Origin: Acidobacteriota bacterium
Lineage (GTDB): Bacteria > Acidobacteriota > Blastocatellia > Chloracidobacteriales > JADJPF01
Reading direction: 5' to 3'
Length of the DNA stretch: 64,000 nucleotides
Assembly (NCBI GenBank): GCA_016213785.1
Contig: JACQZQ010000121.1
Location: forward strand, 1 to 64,000
The notes under the pieces are model-generated. The model had not been told where the DNA came from. It ran no database searches and saw nothing but the letters and a program-made list of their open reading frames with translations. Shown here one piece after another: positions 41,701 through 50,747 of this stretch (its first letter is position 1; the number at the start of each line of letters is the position of its first letter). Made by a program: the position numbers and the translations under genes.

Positions 41701-41914
41701 GCATATGGCTATAGCTCTTTTACAAAACCCTAGTTTTACTAATGAAGATGCTTTATTTGCTATGATGTTGGCAAAGAAAATTAACTCTAAAGATGTAGCT
41801 AAACTTAAGGTTCATTTACTAAAGAACCTTCCTGTTTTACCATCAACTAGTTTTCTTGCTACTCGTTATTTGATTGTTACAATTGATAGTACAAAACTAG
41901 AGGGTTTCCGCTAA
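38732..41914 (+). CDS. Secreted VIT + VWA domain protein
   Basis: VIT: VDVEQIFTNPYQEEINATYIFPLPKSSAIHKMEMLIGEREIKGEIKER; VWA: DLDLILDISGSMSG. Start moved from TTG 38666 to ATG 38732 with TTGGAGGT RBS. Confidence 0.9.
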   Translation: MRTKNLYLCFCLLLLAAIFMPSFFGSSRASPFLQNNQNNQNNQNNQNNQNNQNSQDNQDNQEVAQESASAILQKDPPGEGILIREADENSQATAIPLKHTNVKMSIIGFVAVVDVEQIFTNPYQEEINATYIFPLPKSSAIHKMEMLIGEREIKGEIKERDFAKEEMKRFSKQGNKVVLLEEERPNIFTTTVANIEPTEEIKVKIHYTQRLDYDDGIFRLFFPMVVGHRYIPGLPIGKSGKGEALDTTKVPDASRITPPRLSVGSGFRLGNVSIKIDLNPGIKIKNVNSPSHQVLIDKAKAAGHFDIKLTELELVPNRDFMLEYKVAGDSPRAAFLKAEDLEKGYGYFLLMSVPPIKVNKKDILPKDLDLILDISGSMSGQTLEQAKKALKMCLEGLNPQDTFNISVFADDFRSVTKTPMKASKENIRQASEFMDQLKTEGGTIMQPVLEYTLKQNLEKSSVKINGFTLDRMPIVVMFSDGGVGNEQEILSKVKELLGDTRIFTFGISDAINEYFMKELAEVGRGTAEMIPSSQKDIRPNIKRFIKRIQAPILSDFQINWPGSEKAEISPSPIPDLFFNQPVFINGRYPLGLNPENIRITAESSQGDKAIPINFDIDSSEFNLEILSILWARSKMEDLTDKILLNPNEELYRREILALALEYQLLSPVTAFIAVDSTASTNIATRDVTVPVLVPRSWEAAPLLLSASLSSKNPALALSNKGLAPKFAKLKGKISIPGKAKANKPLKRHKGKKDFEGKAKSFSPKDKLDKIAEPTFELPPVSETDKAILNSDANNKDKILAKILEQQLPTGEWQGLRSLDTIRNTALATLVLIENDPSANKYKLELLLATDFLISNVDGFGQIYIIEDTQQQTETYALVILALSEYLKTIQNKEDPLFLGKIELTKLVLDKLLSLRKPNNIWLNKENGKEDLNATIWSAIAIKRDSSEQKVLTEVANLLANDKNSDQVRATLTMLLGGLKVGEQHQLEFKKHMAIALLQNPSFTNEDALFAMMLAKKINSKDVAKLKVHLLKNLPVLPSTSFLATRYLIVTIDSTKLEGFR
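38835..38921 (+). repeat. In-frame 9-bp tandem repeat encoding (NNQ)n/(DNQ)n
   Basis: AATAATCAGAATAACCAAAATAATCAG... encodes NNQNNQNNQNNQNNQNNQNSQDNQDNQ just after the signal peptide. Confidence 0.85.
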
Positions 41915-41927
41915 ATTAACATAAAAT

Positions 41928-41959
41928 AAAACTAGGGTAGCAGCAAGCTACCCTAGTTT
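41928..41959. terminator. Bidirectional terminator between convergent genes
   Basis: AAACTAGGGTAGC-AGCAA-GCTACCCTAGTTT perfect 13-bp stem with flanking A/T tracts. Confidence 0.92.
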
Positions 41960-41991
41960 TTATCAATACTTTAACAAACTAAGCAAATCTA

Positions 41992-42951
41992 TTAAGCTGG
42001 TTTACTTTTTATTGAGCTTATAATACGACCTACAACTGTTACTATCACCAAAGCAATTGCACCTGCAATAACACCTGCTATAGCATCTAGTAGTGTTGGA
42101 GTAAAAGACTCAAGAATTCCACCTATTACAGGAACAATGCTTGTTTTATGAGCTACTGCATGAATTACATCATGTGCTCCTGGTATGCCATGTGTAAGAA
42201 TACCTCCACCTACCATAAACATAGCAGCCGTACCAACAATAGATAATCCCTTCATTAAGAAAGGTGCTGCGCCTAAGATTAAATTGCCAATGTTGCGTTG
42301 AAGCTTTGTTGTTGAATCATCACCTTTTTTTTGATTAAGGTATAGCCCTAGGTCATCGAGTTTAACAATTCCTGCAACTATGCCATAAACTCCAACAGTC
42401 ATAATTACAGCAATTGCTGTTAAGACCGCTACTTGCTTTGTAAATGCTGCTGTTGCTACAGTACCTAAAGTAATAGCAATAATTTCAGCAGATAAAACAA
42501 AGTCTGTACGAATGGCACCAGTGATTTTCTCTTTTTCAAAAGCTACCATATCAACAGATGTATCAGCTACGGCTTCTTTAAGATGAGTTTGATGAGACTC
42601 CTCTTCTTCATCTCCATGTAAAAACTTATGGGCAAGTTTTTCAAAACCTTCAAAACATAAAAATGCACCTCCAAACATTAGCAGTGGAGTTATAGCCCAG
42701 GGAGCAAGTGCACTAATGGCTAGAGCGGTTGGCACCAAAATCACCTTGTTTTTTAGTGAGCCTACGGCTACTGCCCAAACCACAGGAAGTTCTCTATCAG
42801 CATTAACTCCTGTTACTTGTTGAGCATTAAGGGCTAAGTCATCACCTAAGACTCCTGCTGTTTTTTTAGCAGCAATTTTAGTCATTACAGCTAAATCATC
42901 TAGAAGAGTCGCTATATCATCAATTAAAGTCAGTAAATTGCTTCCTGCCAT
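41992..42951 (-). CDS. DUF808 family membrane protein (YedI-like)
   Basis: [47 protein letters not shown] typical N-terminus. Confidence 0.92.
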   Translation of the reverse strand: MAGSNLLTLIDDIATLLDDLAVMTKIAAKKTAGVLGDDLALNAQQVTGVNADRELPVVWAVAVGSLKNKVILVPTALAISALAPWAITPLLMFGGAFLCFEGFEKLAHKFLHGDEEEESHQTHLKEAVADTSVDMVAFEKEKITGAIRTDFVLSAEIIAITLGTVATAAFTKQVAVLTAIAVIMTVGVYGIVAGIVKLDDLGLYLNQKKGDDSTTKLQRNIGNLILGAAPFLMKGLSIVGTAAMFMVGGGILTHGIPGAHDVIHAVAHKTSIVPVIGGILESFTPTLLDAIAGVIAGAIALVIVTVVGRIISSIKSKPA

Positions 42952-43161
42952 TGATATTTTTCCTTATTTAGATTTTTTAGATTTTAAAGTGTTGGTTAGT
43001 ATTTATAACTTATTATTTTTTATAATCAATACTGCAATTTATTTTTAAGGATAAAAATTCTATAGTTTTTTCTATATCTATTAAACTAAATTGTTATTGC
43101 TATTAAATAGGGATCTACCATAAAATACTTTCTTTAGTAAGAAGAAAGGACTAAAACCATT

Positions 43162-44286
43162 ATGCAACAACCCAAGTATAACTATGTCAAAGATAAACAA
43201 ACCCTATCACCTAATAAACTTCTTCTACTTATAGCTATTCCTATTACTATAGGTATTATGCTAATAGGAGCAAATCAATTATATAGCTATGTTGTGACTA
43301 ATAAAGAAGCTTCTTTTGCCACTCCAACACTAAATAAAACGATTCCTAATACTCCAAAAGGAGTTAATTTTTATGATGAAACAAAAGGTTTTTCAGATGA
43401 TTTACGTAATAAATTAGTAGAGGGTAAATTTGAAGAGTTAGACAAAATTGCTGATGTTTTAAGAAAAGGTAAAGAGACTTTTCCTGGTGGTTGGTGGAAG
43501 TTAGAAAGTTTTTATGATTCGCTTTCCTCTCTAAACCAAGATGGTAATGATGAGTTTTGGCAAATCAATATTAAAACCCTAGAAAAATGGAATGAAGAGC
43601 GCCCCAATTCAATAACTGCCAAAGTAGCCTTAGCTGGCTTATGGGACTGGTATGCATGGAAAGCTAGAGGCAGTGGTTATGCTAGTGAAATTTCAGAAGA
43701 ACAATTTAGGCTTTTTGATGAACGGATAAAAAAAGCCCAAGAAATTCTTGCTCAAGCCAGTAAATTACCTGATAAATGCCCTGGTTGGTATGCTGTAATG
43801 TTATCTACAGCACAAAGCAGTGGATGGAATAAAGAGCGCTATAACCGCTTATTTGAAGAAGCCATTAAAATAGAACCTAAATATCCTCGCTTTTATATTA
43901 GCAAAGCAATATATTTACGACCTCAATGGTATGGAGAAAAAGGCGATTGGGAAAAGTTTGCAGAAGAAACATACAAGCGTTTTCCAGACAAAGAAGGAGC
44001 TATTTTCTATCAACATATCGCTAGTTATATGAGCCGCTATTATGATAATAAACTCTTTAAAGAAACTAATATTTCTTGGGAAAAAGTAAAAGAAGGTTTT
44101 TTAGCTAGAGAAGAAGCTTATAAGACTAATAGCTTGTTAACAAACCAGTTTTGCCGACTTGCAATGTTTGCAGAAGATAAAGAAACGGCTAAAGAATTAC
44201 TTCAAAAAATAGACGATAAATGGGATAAAAATGTTTGGGAAAGCTATAAAGAATTTGAAATAGCTAAAACCAAAATAAATAGCTAA
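43162..44286 (+). CDS. Membrane-anchored TPR-like protein (DUF4034-like)
   Basis: N-terminal TM helix; helical repeats ..KVALAGLWDWYAWKARGSGYA.. and ..YPRFYISKAIYLRPQWYGEKGDWEKFAEE. Confidence 0.5.
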   Translation: MQQPKYNYVKDKQTLSPNKLLLLIAIPITIGIMLIGANQLYSYVVTNKEASFATPTLNKTIPNTPKGVNFYDETKGFSDDLRNKLVEGKFEELDKIADVLRKGKETFPGGWWKLESFYDSLSSLNQDGNDEFWQINIKTLEKWNEERPNSITAKVALAGLWDWYAWKARGSGYASEISEEQFRLFDERIKKAQEILAQASKLPDKCPGWYAVMLSTAQSSGWNKERYNRLFEEAIKIEPKYPRFYISKAIYLRPQWYGEKGDWEKFAEETYKRFPDKEGAIFYQHIASYMSRYYDNKLFKETNISWEKVKEGFLAREEAYKTNSLLTNQFCRLAMFAEDKETAKELLQKIDDKWDKNVWESYKEFEIAKTKINS

Positions 44287-44329
44287 ATAAATAACTAAAA
44301 GATTTTTAGCAGAAAGGTAGAAAAAACTT

Positions 44330-45505
44330 ATGAATAAGACACAAGAAATTTTCTTAGCATTCTTACTTTTAATAGGAAGTCTTTTAGCAGGTAATAATTT
44401 AGCTAAAGCTTTTCTTTCTGTTGCTCCACCCCCACCTACTTTTAATGTTAGTGGACAACTAAATTTTAGTGCTAAAACAGATCAAGGAGTTGAAGACTCT
44501 TTAACAAGTGTTCAAAGTAAATCTTCGGCTTTAGTTTATTTTTTTGCGGCTGATTGTAATCATTGCGCTAATGTTTTAAGGACTAGGGGAAATTTATTTG
44601 AAACACTTTCAACACAAGGCTTTAAGCCTATTGGAGTCTCAGCCTTAGGGCCTAATTTTGGGTCATCACAACTTACATTAATTCGCGATCAATTCCAATT
44701 ACCATCTCCTGTTTTTGGTGATGTTAATGATCAAGTCTGTAAACAATATGGTATCGGTGAATTTACTATTTTTTTAATCGATGAAGACAGAAATGTTTAC
44801 TTAAGACAACAAATCGGCAATAGCCTAAATGAAGTATTGACTGAAGAAACCATAGAACAAGCTAAAAACACCATTTTAGCCAAGAAAAATAGTAGTCCTG
44901 TAGAAGAACCGGATGAATTTTCTGGTACTTTTATTGAAGGAAAAAAGAGTTTATATAGACCTATTGTAGCGACTTTGGCCTTAACAATTTTAATTCTAGC
45001 TTCAATACTATTAGTAAAAACTACAGACTCTTGGCTACCTCCACTTTCTGCAATAACATTACTAATAGTTTGGTTAATATCAGGGATTTGGCTTTACACA
45101 CCTGCTAATATATTAATTATTATTGCTGCACTTGTATTAGCTAAAAAACCAAAACTAGCATCAGTAATTGCTCTAGCGATTTTGTCAATAGCTTGTGCAA
45201 GTTTGCTTTTACCTATTTTTGGCAAAATCCCTAGGCTTGAGTCTTTAGGTTTACAAACGGCTTTTTGGTATTTAATTCCTCAAATATTAGCGAGTTTATT
45301 ACTTTATGAAGTTTCTTTTGCAATGCAAAGACAAAAATATCAGAAACAAGTCTATGATATGGCAAACCCTGCACCTAGTAACTATGATGGTAAAATAGCT
45401 GTTGTTAAAGTCCTAAAAGCAGAAAGGTGCGATATTTGTCATCAAACAGATTTATTTGATGTTGAGTCAGGTTATTGTTCTCGCTGTCAGCAAAAAACAA
45501 TTTAG
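44330..45505 (+). CDS. Thioredoxin-like redoxin domain fused to membrane helices and a C-terminal Zn-ribbon-like Cys4
   Basis: FAADCNHCANVL (CxxC), GDVNDQVCKQYGIGEFTIFLIDEDRNVYLRQ; TM cluster; CDICHQTDLFDVESGYCSRC. Confidence 0.7.
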   Translation: MNKTQEIFLAFLLLIGSLLAGNNLAKAFLSVAPPPPTFNVSGQLNFSAKTDQGVEDSLTSVQSKSSALVYFFAADCNHCANVLRTRGNLFETLSTQGFKPIGVSALGPNFGSSQLTLIRDQFQLPSPVFGDVNDQVCKQYGIGEFTIFLIDEDRNVYLRQQIGNSLNEVLTEETIEQAKNTILAKKNSSPVEEPDEFSGTFIEGKKSLYRPIVATLALTILILASILLVKTTDSWLPPLSAITLLIVWLISGIWLYTPANILIIIAALVLAKKPKLASVIALAILSIACASLLLPIFGKIPRLESLGLQTAFWYLIPQILASLLLYEVSFAMQRQKYQKQVYDMANPAPSNYDGKIAVVKVLKAERCDICHQTDLFDVESGYCSRCQQKTI

Positions 45506-45582
45506 CAAAATTTGGTAAAACAGCAAAAATTTTTCCGCTTTTATGTTATATTGCCAAAAAATTTTTTGTCTTTTGTATTGAA

Positions 45583-45653
45583 GTAGTGTTGAGAGTAGTC
45601 TTTTGGTTATCTCATAGCTAAAATACCTGGTCATTAAATGCTTTCAACACTAC
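45583..45653 (+). promoter_or_regulatory. Long-range 13-bp stem in the leader of the sigma/CHAT operon
   Basis: GTAGTGTTGAGAG (45583-45595) pairs with CTTTCAACACTAC (45641-45653), one G.U, 45-nt internal region. Confidence 0.45.
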
Positions 45654-45737
45654 AAAATACCCTATCTTTTCTTAATTTTAATTTCATTTTTCTTTTAATT
45701 TTTTACTCTTAATTTTTTACCTAGAAGAAAAATACCT

Positions 45738-47114
45738 ATGGGAAACATAATTAATGACCTTAAAAAAATTATCTTTGCCTCTAAAATCGGGCCTTGTCCT
45801 AGTGTAAGCGAGTGGCAAAGCTACTATAAAGAAGCAAGTAGCGATTTACCTATTAAACATTTAACAAGCTGTAGTAATTGTCTAGATATAGTTAATCAAC
45901 TACACTCACTCCCAATGCTTAAGGAGCGCAACCCTTTTGATAGCATTGAACGAGATGGAGGTGATAGCAGTTCTGGTAATTCTACTCCATTTAACTCATC
46001 TAATAATAAAGCTGCTAGTGAAATAGATGCTTCATTAGTTTTAAGAAAGCTAGAAGAAAATAGACAAAAGCATTTTGAGTATTTGCCTCAAGAAGTAACT
46101 CTTTGTGTTAATGGTTGGCCGTTTACCTCTTGTAGAGTTCAAGCAGGAGCAAATTATTTTACTCTTAGGCCAAAGCTTGATGATATGTTTGAGAGCTTAG
46201 AACTGCTTGATGAAAGAGGTATTTTACTTTGTCATATTTTGCTTTCAGAAATAGATGAGAGTAAAAAACAAAACCTAGAAATTAGCTCAAATCAAATGGT
46301 TAGTTTTTCTATAATATGGTTAGATGATTATCCAGAAATTAATTTAGAGTATATAGATAAACGCTTTACTAAAAAGGAAATTAAAGAAAATAGTTTATTT
46401 ACATCTTTTTCTAATTTTATGCTTGAACTACAAAGTTTTTTTTCTCCTAAAAAACTTATTTTTGCTTCGGCTTTAGTAGCTTTATTTGTCATTGGTTTAG
46501 TAACATTACAAATTTTTTGGCAAAAGAAATTTGATAAGTTAGAACAGCAACTTGCTAGAACAAACCAAGAAAAACAATCTGTTCAAGAACGTCTAATAAA
46601 AGCCGAGTCAATAAATCAAACATTAGAAAAAGATCTTGCTCGTAGCCAAGAACAAGCTCAACAAAAACCTTCTAATACCACTACAGTCTTGCCAAATATT
46701 GAGTTACCAAAAGTTGAACTAGTATCTAAAATAAAAATGGCTCTAGCAATCGCTTCTCAAAAAGCTATTACCAATTTGATTTATAATACTCGTGCAGTGA
46801 TCTCTCCAATCCTTTTAGAAAGAGGCTCTCAATCAGTTTTTGGAGTTCGGTTGCCTAAATATGAAGAAAATAGCCAACAAGAATTTACAGCCTACATAGT
46901 CAAAGTTAACTTAGCTAAAGAAAAACCTTTTATTCAACAAATAAAACTTCCTGCTAATTCTCTTAATTCTGCCGATCCTGCCTTTGTCTCTATTGAGATT
47001 AAAATCTATAATACAAATAATCTTCCTGCTAACACCTTAGCTGATGCAGTAATTATTGGGGTTGTGGGAAATCAAGAGGTAAAAATAGATACTATCCCTC
47101 TTAAATTTGAATAG
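45738..47114 (+). CDS. Membrane protein with N-terminal anti-sigma-like HxxxCxxC motif, TM helix and coiled coil
   Basis: HLTSCSNCLDIV, TM KLIFASALVALFVIGLVTLQIFW, coiled coil, C-terminal soluble domain. Confidence 0.6.
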   Translation: MGNIINDLKKIIFASKIGPCPSVSEWQSYYKEASSDLPIKHLTSCSNCLDIVNQLHSLPMLKERNPFDSIERDGGDSSSGNSTPFNSSNNKAASEIDASLVLRKLEENRQKHFEYLPQEVTLCVNGWPFTSCRVQAGANYFTLRPKLDDMFESLELLDERGILLCHILLSEIDESKKQNLEISSNQMVSFSIIWLDDYPEINLEYIDKRFTKKEIKENSLFTSFSNFMLELQSFFSPKKLIFASALVALFVIGLVTLQIFWQKKFDKLEQQLARTNQEKQSVQERLIKAESINQTLEKDLARSQEQAQQKPSNTTTVLPNIELPKVELVSKIKMALAIASQKAITNLIYNTRAVISPILLERGSQSVFGVRLPKYEENSQQEFTAYIVKVNLAKEKPFIQQIKLPANSLNSADPAFVSIEIKIYNTNNLPANTLADAVIIGVVGNQEVKIDTIPLKFE

Positions 47115-47143
47115 AGAAATAAGAAAAATTTAATCAAAACTGG

Positions 47144-47731
47144 ATGAAGCAACAAATAGCCCATCCCAAAACTGAAGAAACTAAAACTCTAAGCTCATCT
47201 AGGCTAGAGAATTTAACTCATGAGCAGATTTTTGTTACTCATTATCAAAAACTACTCTCCTGGGCAGAATATCTTTGTAATCATAATAAAGTCTTAGCTG
47301 AAGACTTAATACAAAATGCTTATATTCAATTTGTTACTAAAAAACCTGAGCTTAATGAGATTGATAATATTTTTGGCTATTTATGCAGAATAGTAAGTAA
47401 TATGTATAAAAATCAACTAGTTAGAATATCTGCTCAAAAACGTGGAGGTACTATGCAAGCTATATCTTTATCTATTATTGAAGAACTTATAGCAATTGAT
47501 ACTAAAAGTAGTGAACAGGCAAAAGAAACATTAATAGAAATTGCTCATTTCACTGTAGGAAATCGGATGCATTCTAAAACTTCTGATGTATTAATTTTAA
47601 GATTTTTGCTAGGCTATTACCCAAAAGAAATTGCTCAACTTTTTATGTCTAGCATTTTTGCAATAAACAACCTTATTATGAGAGGTAGACAGGAGTTAAG
47701 AGAATTTCTTAAACAAAAAATAAATAGGTAA
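47144..47731 (+). CDS. Sigma-70 family (ECF-like) RNA polymerase sigma factor
   Basis: HYQKLLSWAEYLCNHNKVLAEDLIQNAYIQFVTKKPE (region 2) and SDVLILRFLLGYYPKEIAQLFMSSIFAINNLIMRGRQELRE (region 4). Confidence 0.83.
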   Translation: MKQQIAHPKTEETKTLSSSRLENLTHEQIFVTHYQKLLSWAEYLCNHNKVLAEDLIQNAYIQFVTKKPELNEIDNIFGYLCRIVSNMYKNQLVRISAQKRGGTMQAISLSIIEELIAIDTKSSEQAKETLIEIAHFTVGNRMHSKTSDVLILRFLLGYYPKEIAQLFMSSIFAINNLIMRGRQELREFLKQKINR

Positions 47732-47750
47732 TATTTTGTAAAGAGTCGCC

Positions 47751-50726
47751 ATGATTAAAAGTTTTATTATTTCCCTAGTTTTTATTTTTAGCTTTCCCTA
47801 CATTATAACTAAAGCAAATACTATATTTTTACAATCTAAAACTTCAAAAACCTCTACAATAACTACAACAGAAAAAAACAATAAATTAATAGAAAAAGCC
47901 AAACTTGAATTCCAAGAAAAAGACTATAAACAAGCCAGTAAAAGCATATCTCAAGCTCTAATTTACTCTAAAAAAGGAACCTCCCTTTATGCTGATGGTC
48001 TAGTAGTTAAAGCTAGTATTGACCAAGCCCAAAAACAAACAATCAAAGCGACTAACTCTTTAGAACTAGCCTTAAGTATTTACCAAAAACTAGAAAATAA
48101 AGAAAAACAGCTTAACGTTTTATCAGAACTAGTTAAATTATACAGAGAGGCTAATAACAGCCCTAAAGCCATTACTACCTATAATAAAATAATAAAGATT
48201 CAAGAGCTAAATAATGACTCTGAAGGAGTTTTAGCAACTAATTTTCGTTTAGCATCCCTTTATAGCGATATAGGGGATTACTTAAATGCAATTAATCAGT
48301 ATGAAAAAATTATTGGTCATACAAATAAAAACACAGTAATTGGAAGAGCTAAAAGGCTTTTAGGAATTGTTTATAATAGGATGGGAAATTATGACCAAGC
48401 ACTCCTAACCTATAAAGAATGCTTAATGATTTACCAAGAGGCTAAAGACCCTTTTAATATAGGGCTTGTACAAAACAATATAGGAAATGTATTTACTAAT
48501 TTAGGGGATTATAAGCAATCACAAAATTACTATGAGCAAGCGCTAGATAATTTTGAAGTAGCTAAACAAAAAAGTTGGGTAGGTGGAGCACTTCAAAACC
48601 TTGGCTCAATTGCTTATTACCAGGGCGATTATAAAGAAGCCATATCCTATAGCCAACGAGCATTAAATATATTTACAGAATCTAAAGACAGAGAAAAGCT
48701 TTTAATTACATATAATAACTTAAGTCTTTATTTTTCTGCTCAAGCTGATTATAAAACAGCTTTTGATTACTACAAAAAAGCTATTGAACTAGCAGAGGAA
48801 TTAGGAGATAAAAGAGCCGTTGCTACGGCTAAAGCGCGACTCGGAGAAGTTTACTTAGTACAACAAGAGTTTCCCTTAGCATTAGAACATTTTAAGCGTG
48901 CTTTGGAGCTAAGTAGAGCTATTTCTAATAGGGCTGAAATTCGTATTCTATCAACCGAAATTAGCCAATGTTTTATTGAAATGAAAGACTATTATTCGGC
49001 AATAGAATGGGCAAATCAAGCACTACTTGAAGCACGTAAAACCCAAGAGCCTTTAGATATTACTTTTGCCCTAATGACTAAAGCAAAAGCATTACGTGAA
49101 ACAGGAAAAAATCAAAATGCTTTACTTCTTACTGATGAAGCTTTAAGTCTAGCAAAATCATTTAATTTTCCTGCCGTAGAATGGCAAATTTTCTATCTAA
49201 AAGGCTTACTCTTAAGAGATGAATCTAAATTTGATGAAGCAATCTCTTATTTACAACAAGCTGTAAATACATTGCAAAACATTCGTAATCGTCTTTCGGG
49301 CGGAGAAGAAGCAGAAAAATTATTCCTTACTAAAAATAAACAGCAAGTCTACCGCGATCTAGTAGAATTACTAGTTAAAGTGGGTCGCTTTGAAACGGCT
49401 ATTGAATATATAGAACAGGCTAAACAAAGGGACTTGGCTTCCCTTTACCAAAAAGGGGAAAACTTACAATTTACCTTAAAAGAAACTTCTAACTATACAG
49501 AACTAAAAAAATATATAGCCAAAATTCAACTAATAGAGCGTCAACTACTACATTCTAGCGAAAAAAAAGAACGCTTAAACCTTCAACAACAACTAGATAA
49601 ATTAGTCTCTGGTCAAGAGGCTTTTACAAAAGAAGTTTTACAAAAGAACCCCAAAGTTACAGAAATATTAGGCTTAAAGCCTGTTAGTTTTGCTAGCATC
49701 CAAGCCGCTATTCCAAAAGACACTATAGTTTTAGAAACATTTTCACTTCTAGATAAACTTGTCCTAGCTATTTTTGATAGCACAAGTCTAAAAATTAAGA
49801 TTCTACCTATAAGCGATTCTCAGCTAGATCGTAATATACAGCTTTTACTCTCTACTCTAAGTCATAAAAGAGAAATGCCCATAGCAGAAAAATTTAAGCT
49901 TAGCCAAGAACTTTATGAATTGCTAATTTTACCTTTTGAAAATGAAATACTTAAAGCTAAGCATCTTACTATAGTGGTTAATGATAAACTTCAATACCTC
50001 CCTTTCCAAGTTTTGCGCAGTAAAGATAAATACTTAATCGAGTCTATGTCTATTAGCTATCTAGCCTCTGCAAGCTCCTTAATTTATTATACTGAATCAA
50101 TGTCCAAAAAAGGTAGTGGTCAAGTCTTAGGCTATGGAAATCCTTTTCCACAAGATATAGAGTTAAAACTCCCTGAAGCAGAAACAGAAACCAAAGCATT
50201 AAGTAAAATTTTTGGTGATCGCGCTTTGATAAGAACAGGTCAAGAAGCAACTAAAAGCCTATTATTAAAGGAAATTCGTTATGCTTCTTATATTCACCTT
50301 GCAACACACGCACATCTAGAGCCACGAGATCCTAAACGTTCTTTTATTATGCTTGCTGGAAATAGTGAACAAGATAAAAAGCTTTATTACAATGAGCTTT
50401 CAGCATTAGAACTAGAACTTGGAGGAGTTGAACTTATTACACTTTCAGCTTGTGAAACAGCGCTTGGCCGAGATGGGATAGAACTTTTTGGTATTTCTGA
50501 GCAATTTCGCCGTGCTGGGGTAAAGGCCGTTGTAGCTAGTTTGTGGAAAGTTAATGATAAATCTACTAAAGAGCTAGTTATTAAGTTTTATCAATGTTTA
50601 AGTGAGGGTGAAAATAAAAACCAGGCATTAAGACATGCTCAACTACATTTAATCAATAGCCAACAGTCAATTTATTCCGATCCTTTCTATTGGGCACCAT
50701 TTATCTTAATAGGAAAGTTTAACTAA
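47751..50726 (+). CDS. TPR-repeat CHAT-domain (caspase-like) protein with signal peptide
   Basis: N-terminal signal, many TPRs, CHAT core with catalytic His/Cys: YIHLATHAHLEPRDPKRS...LELGGVELITLSACETALG..GISEQFRRAGVKAVVASLWKVND. Confidence 0.94.
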   Translation: MIKSFIISLVFIFSFPYIITKANTIFLQSKTSKTSTITTTEKNNKLIEKAKLEFQEKDYKQASKSISQALIYSKKGTSLYADGLVVKASIDQAQKQTIKATNSLELALSIYQKLENKEKQLNVLSELVKLYREANNSPKAITTYNKIIKIQELNNDSEGVLATNFRLASLYSDIGDYLNAINQYEKIIGHTNKNTVIGRAKRLLGIVYNRMGNYDQALLTYKECLMIYQEAKDPFNIGLVQNNIGNVFTNLGDYKQSQNYYEQALDNFEVAKQKSWVGGALQNLGSIAYYQGDYKEAISYSQRALNIFTESKDREKLLITYNNLSLYFSAQADYKTAFDYYKKAIELAEELGDKRAVATAKARLGEVYLVQQEFPLALEHFKRALELSRAISNRAEIRILSTEISQCFIEMKDYYSAIEWANQALLEARKTQEPLDITFALMTKAKALRETGKNQNALLLTDEALSLAKSFNFPAVEWQIFYLKGLLLRDESKFDEAISYLQQAVNTLQNIRNRLSGGEEAEKLFLTKNKQQVYRDLVELLVKVGRFETAIEYIEQAKQRDLASLYQKGENLQFTLKETSNYTELKKYIAKIQLIERQLLHSSEKKERLNLQQQLDKLVSGQEAFTKEVLQKNPKVTEILGLKPVSFASIQAAIPKDTIVLETFSLLDKLVLAIFDSTSLKIKILPISDSQLDRNIQLLLSTLSHKREMPIAEKFKLSQELYELLILPFENEILKAKHLTIVVNDKLQYLPFQVLRSKDKYLIESMSISYLASASSLIYYTESMSKKGSGQVLGYGNPFPQDIELKLPEAETETKALSKIFGDRALIRTGQEATKSLLLKEIRYASYIHLATHAHLEPRDPKRSFIMLAGNSEQDKKLYYNELSALELELGGVELITLSACETALGRDGIELFGISEQFRRAGVKAVVASLWKVNDKSTKELVIKFYQCLSEGENKNQALRHAQLHLINSQQSIYSDPFYWAPFILIGKFN

Positions 50727-50747
50727 TCGATAATTTAGCTTTTTAAG

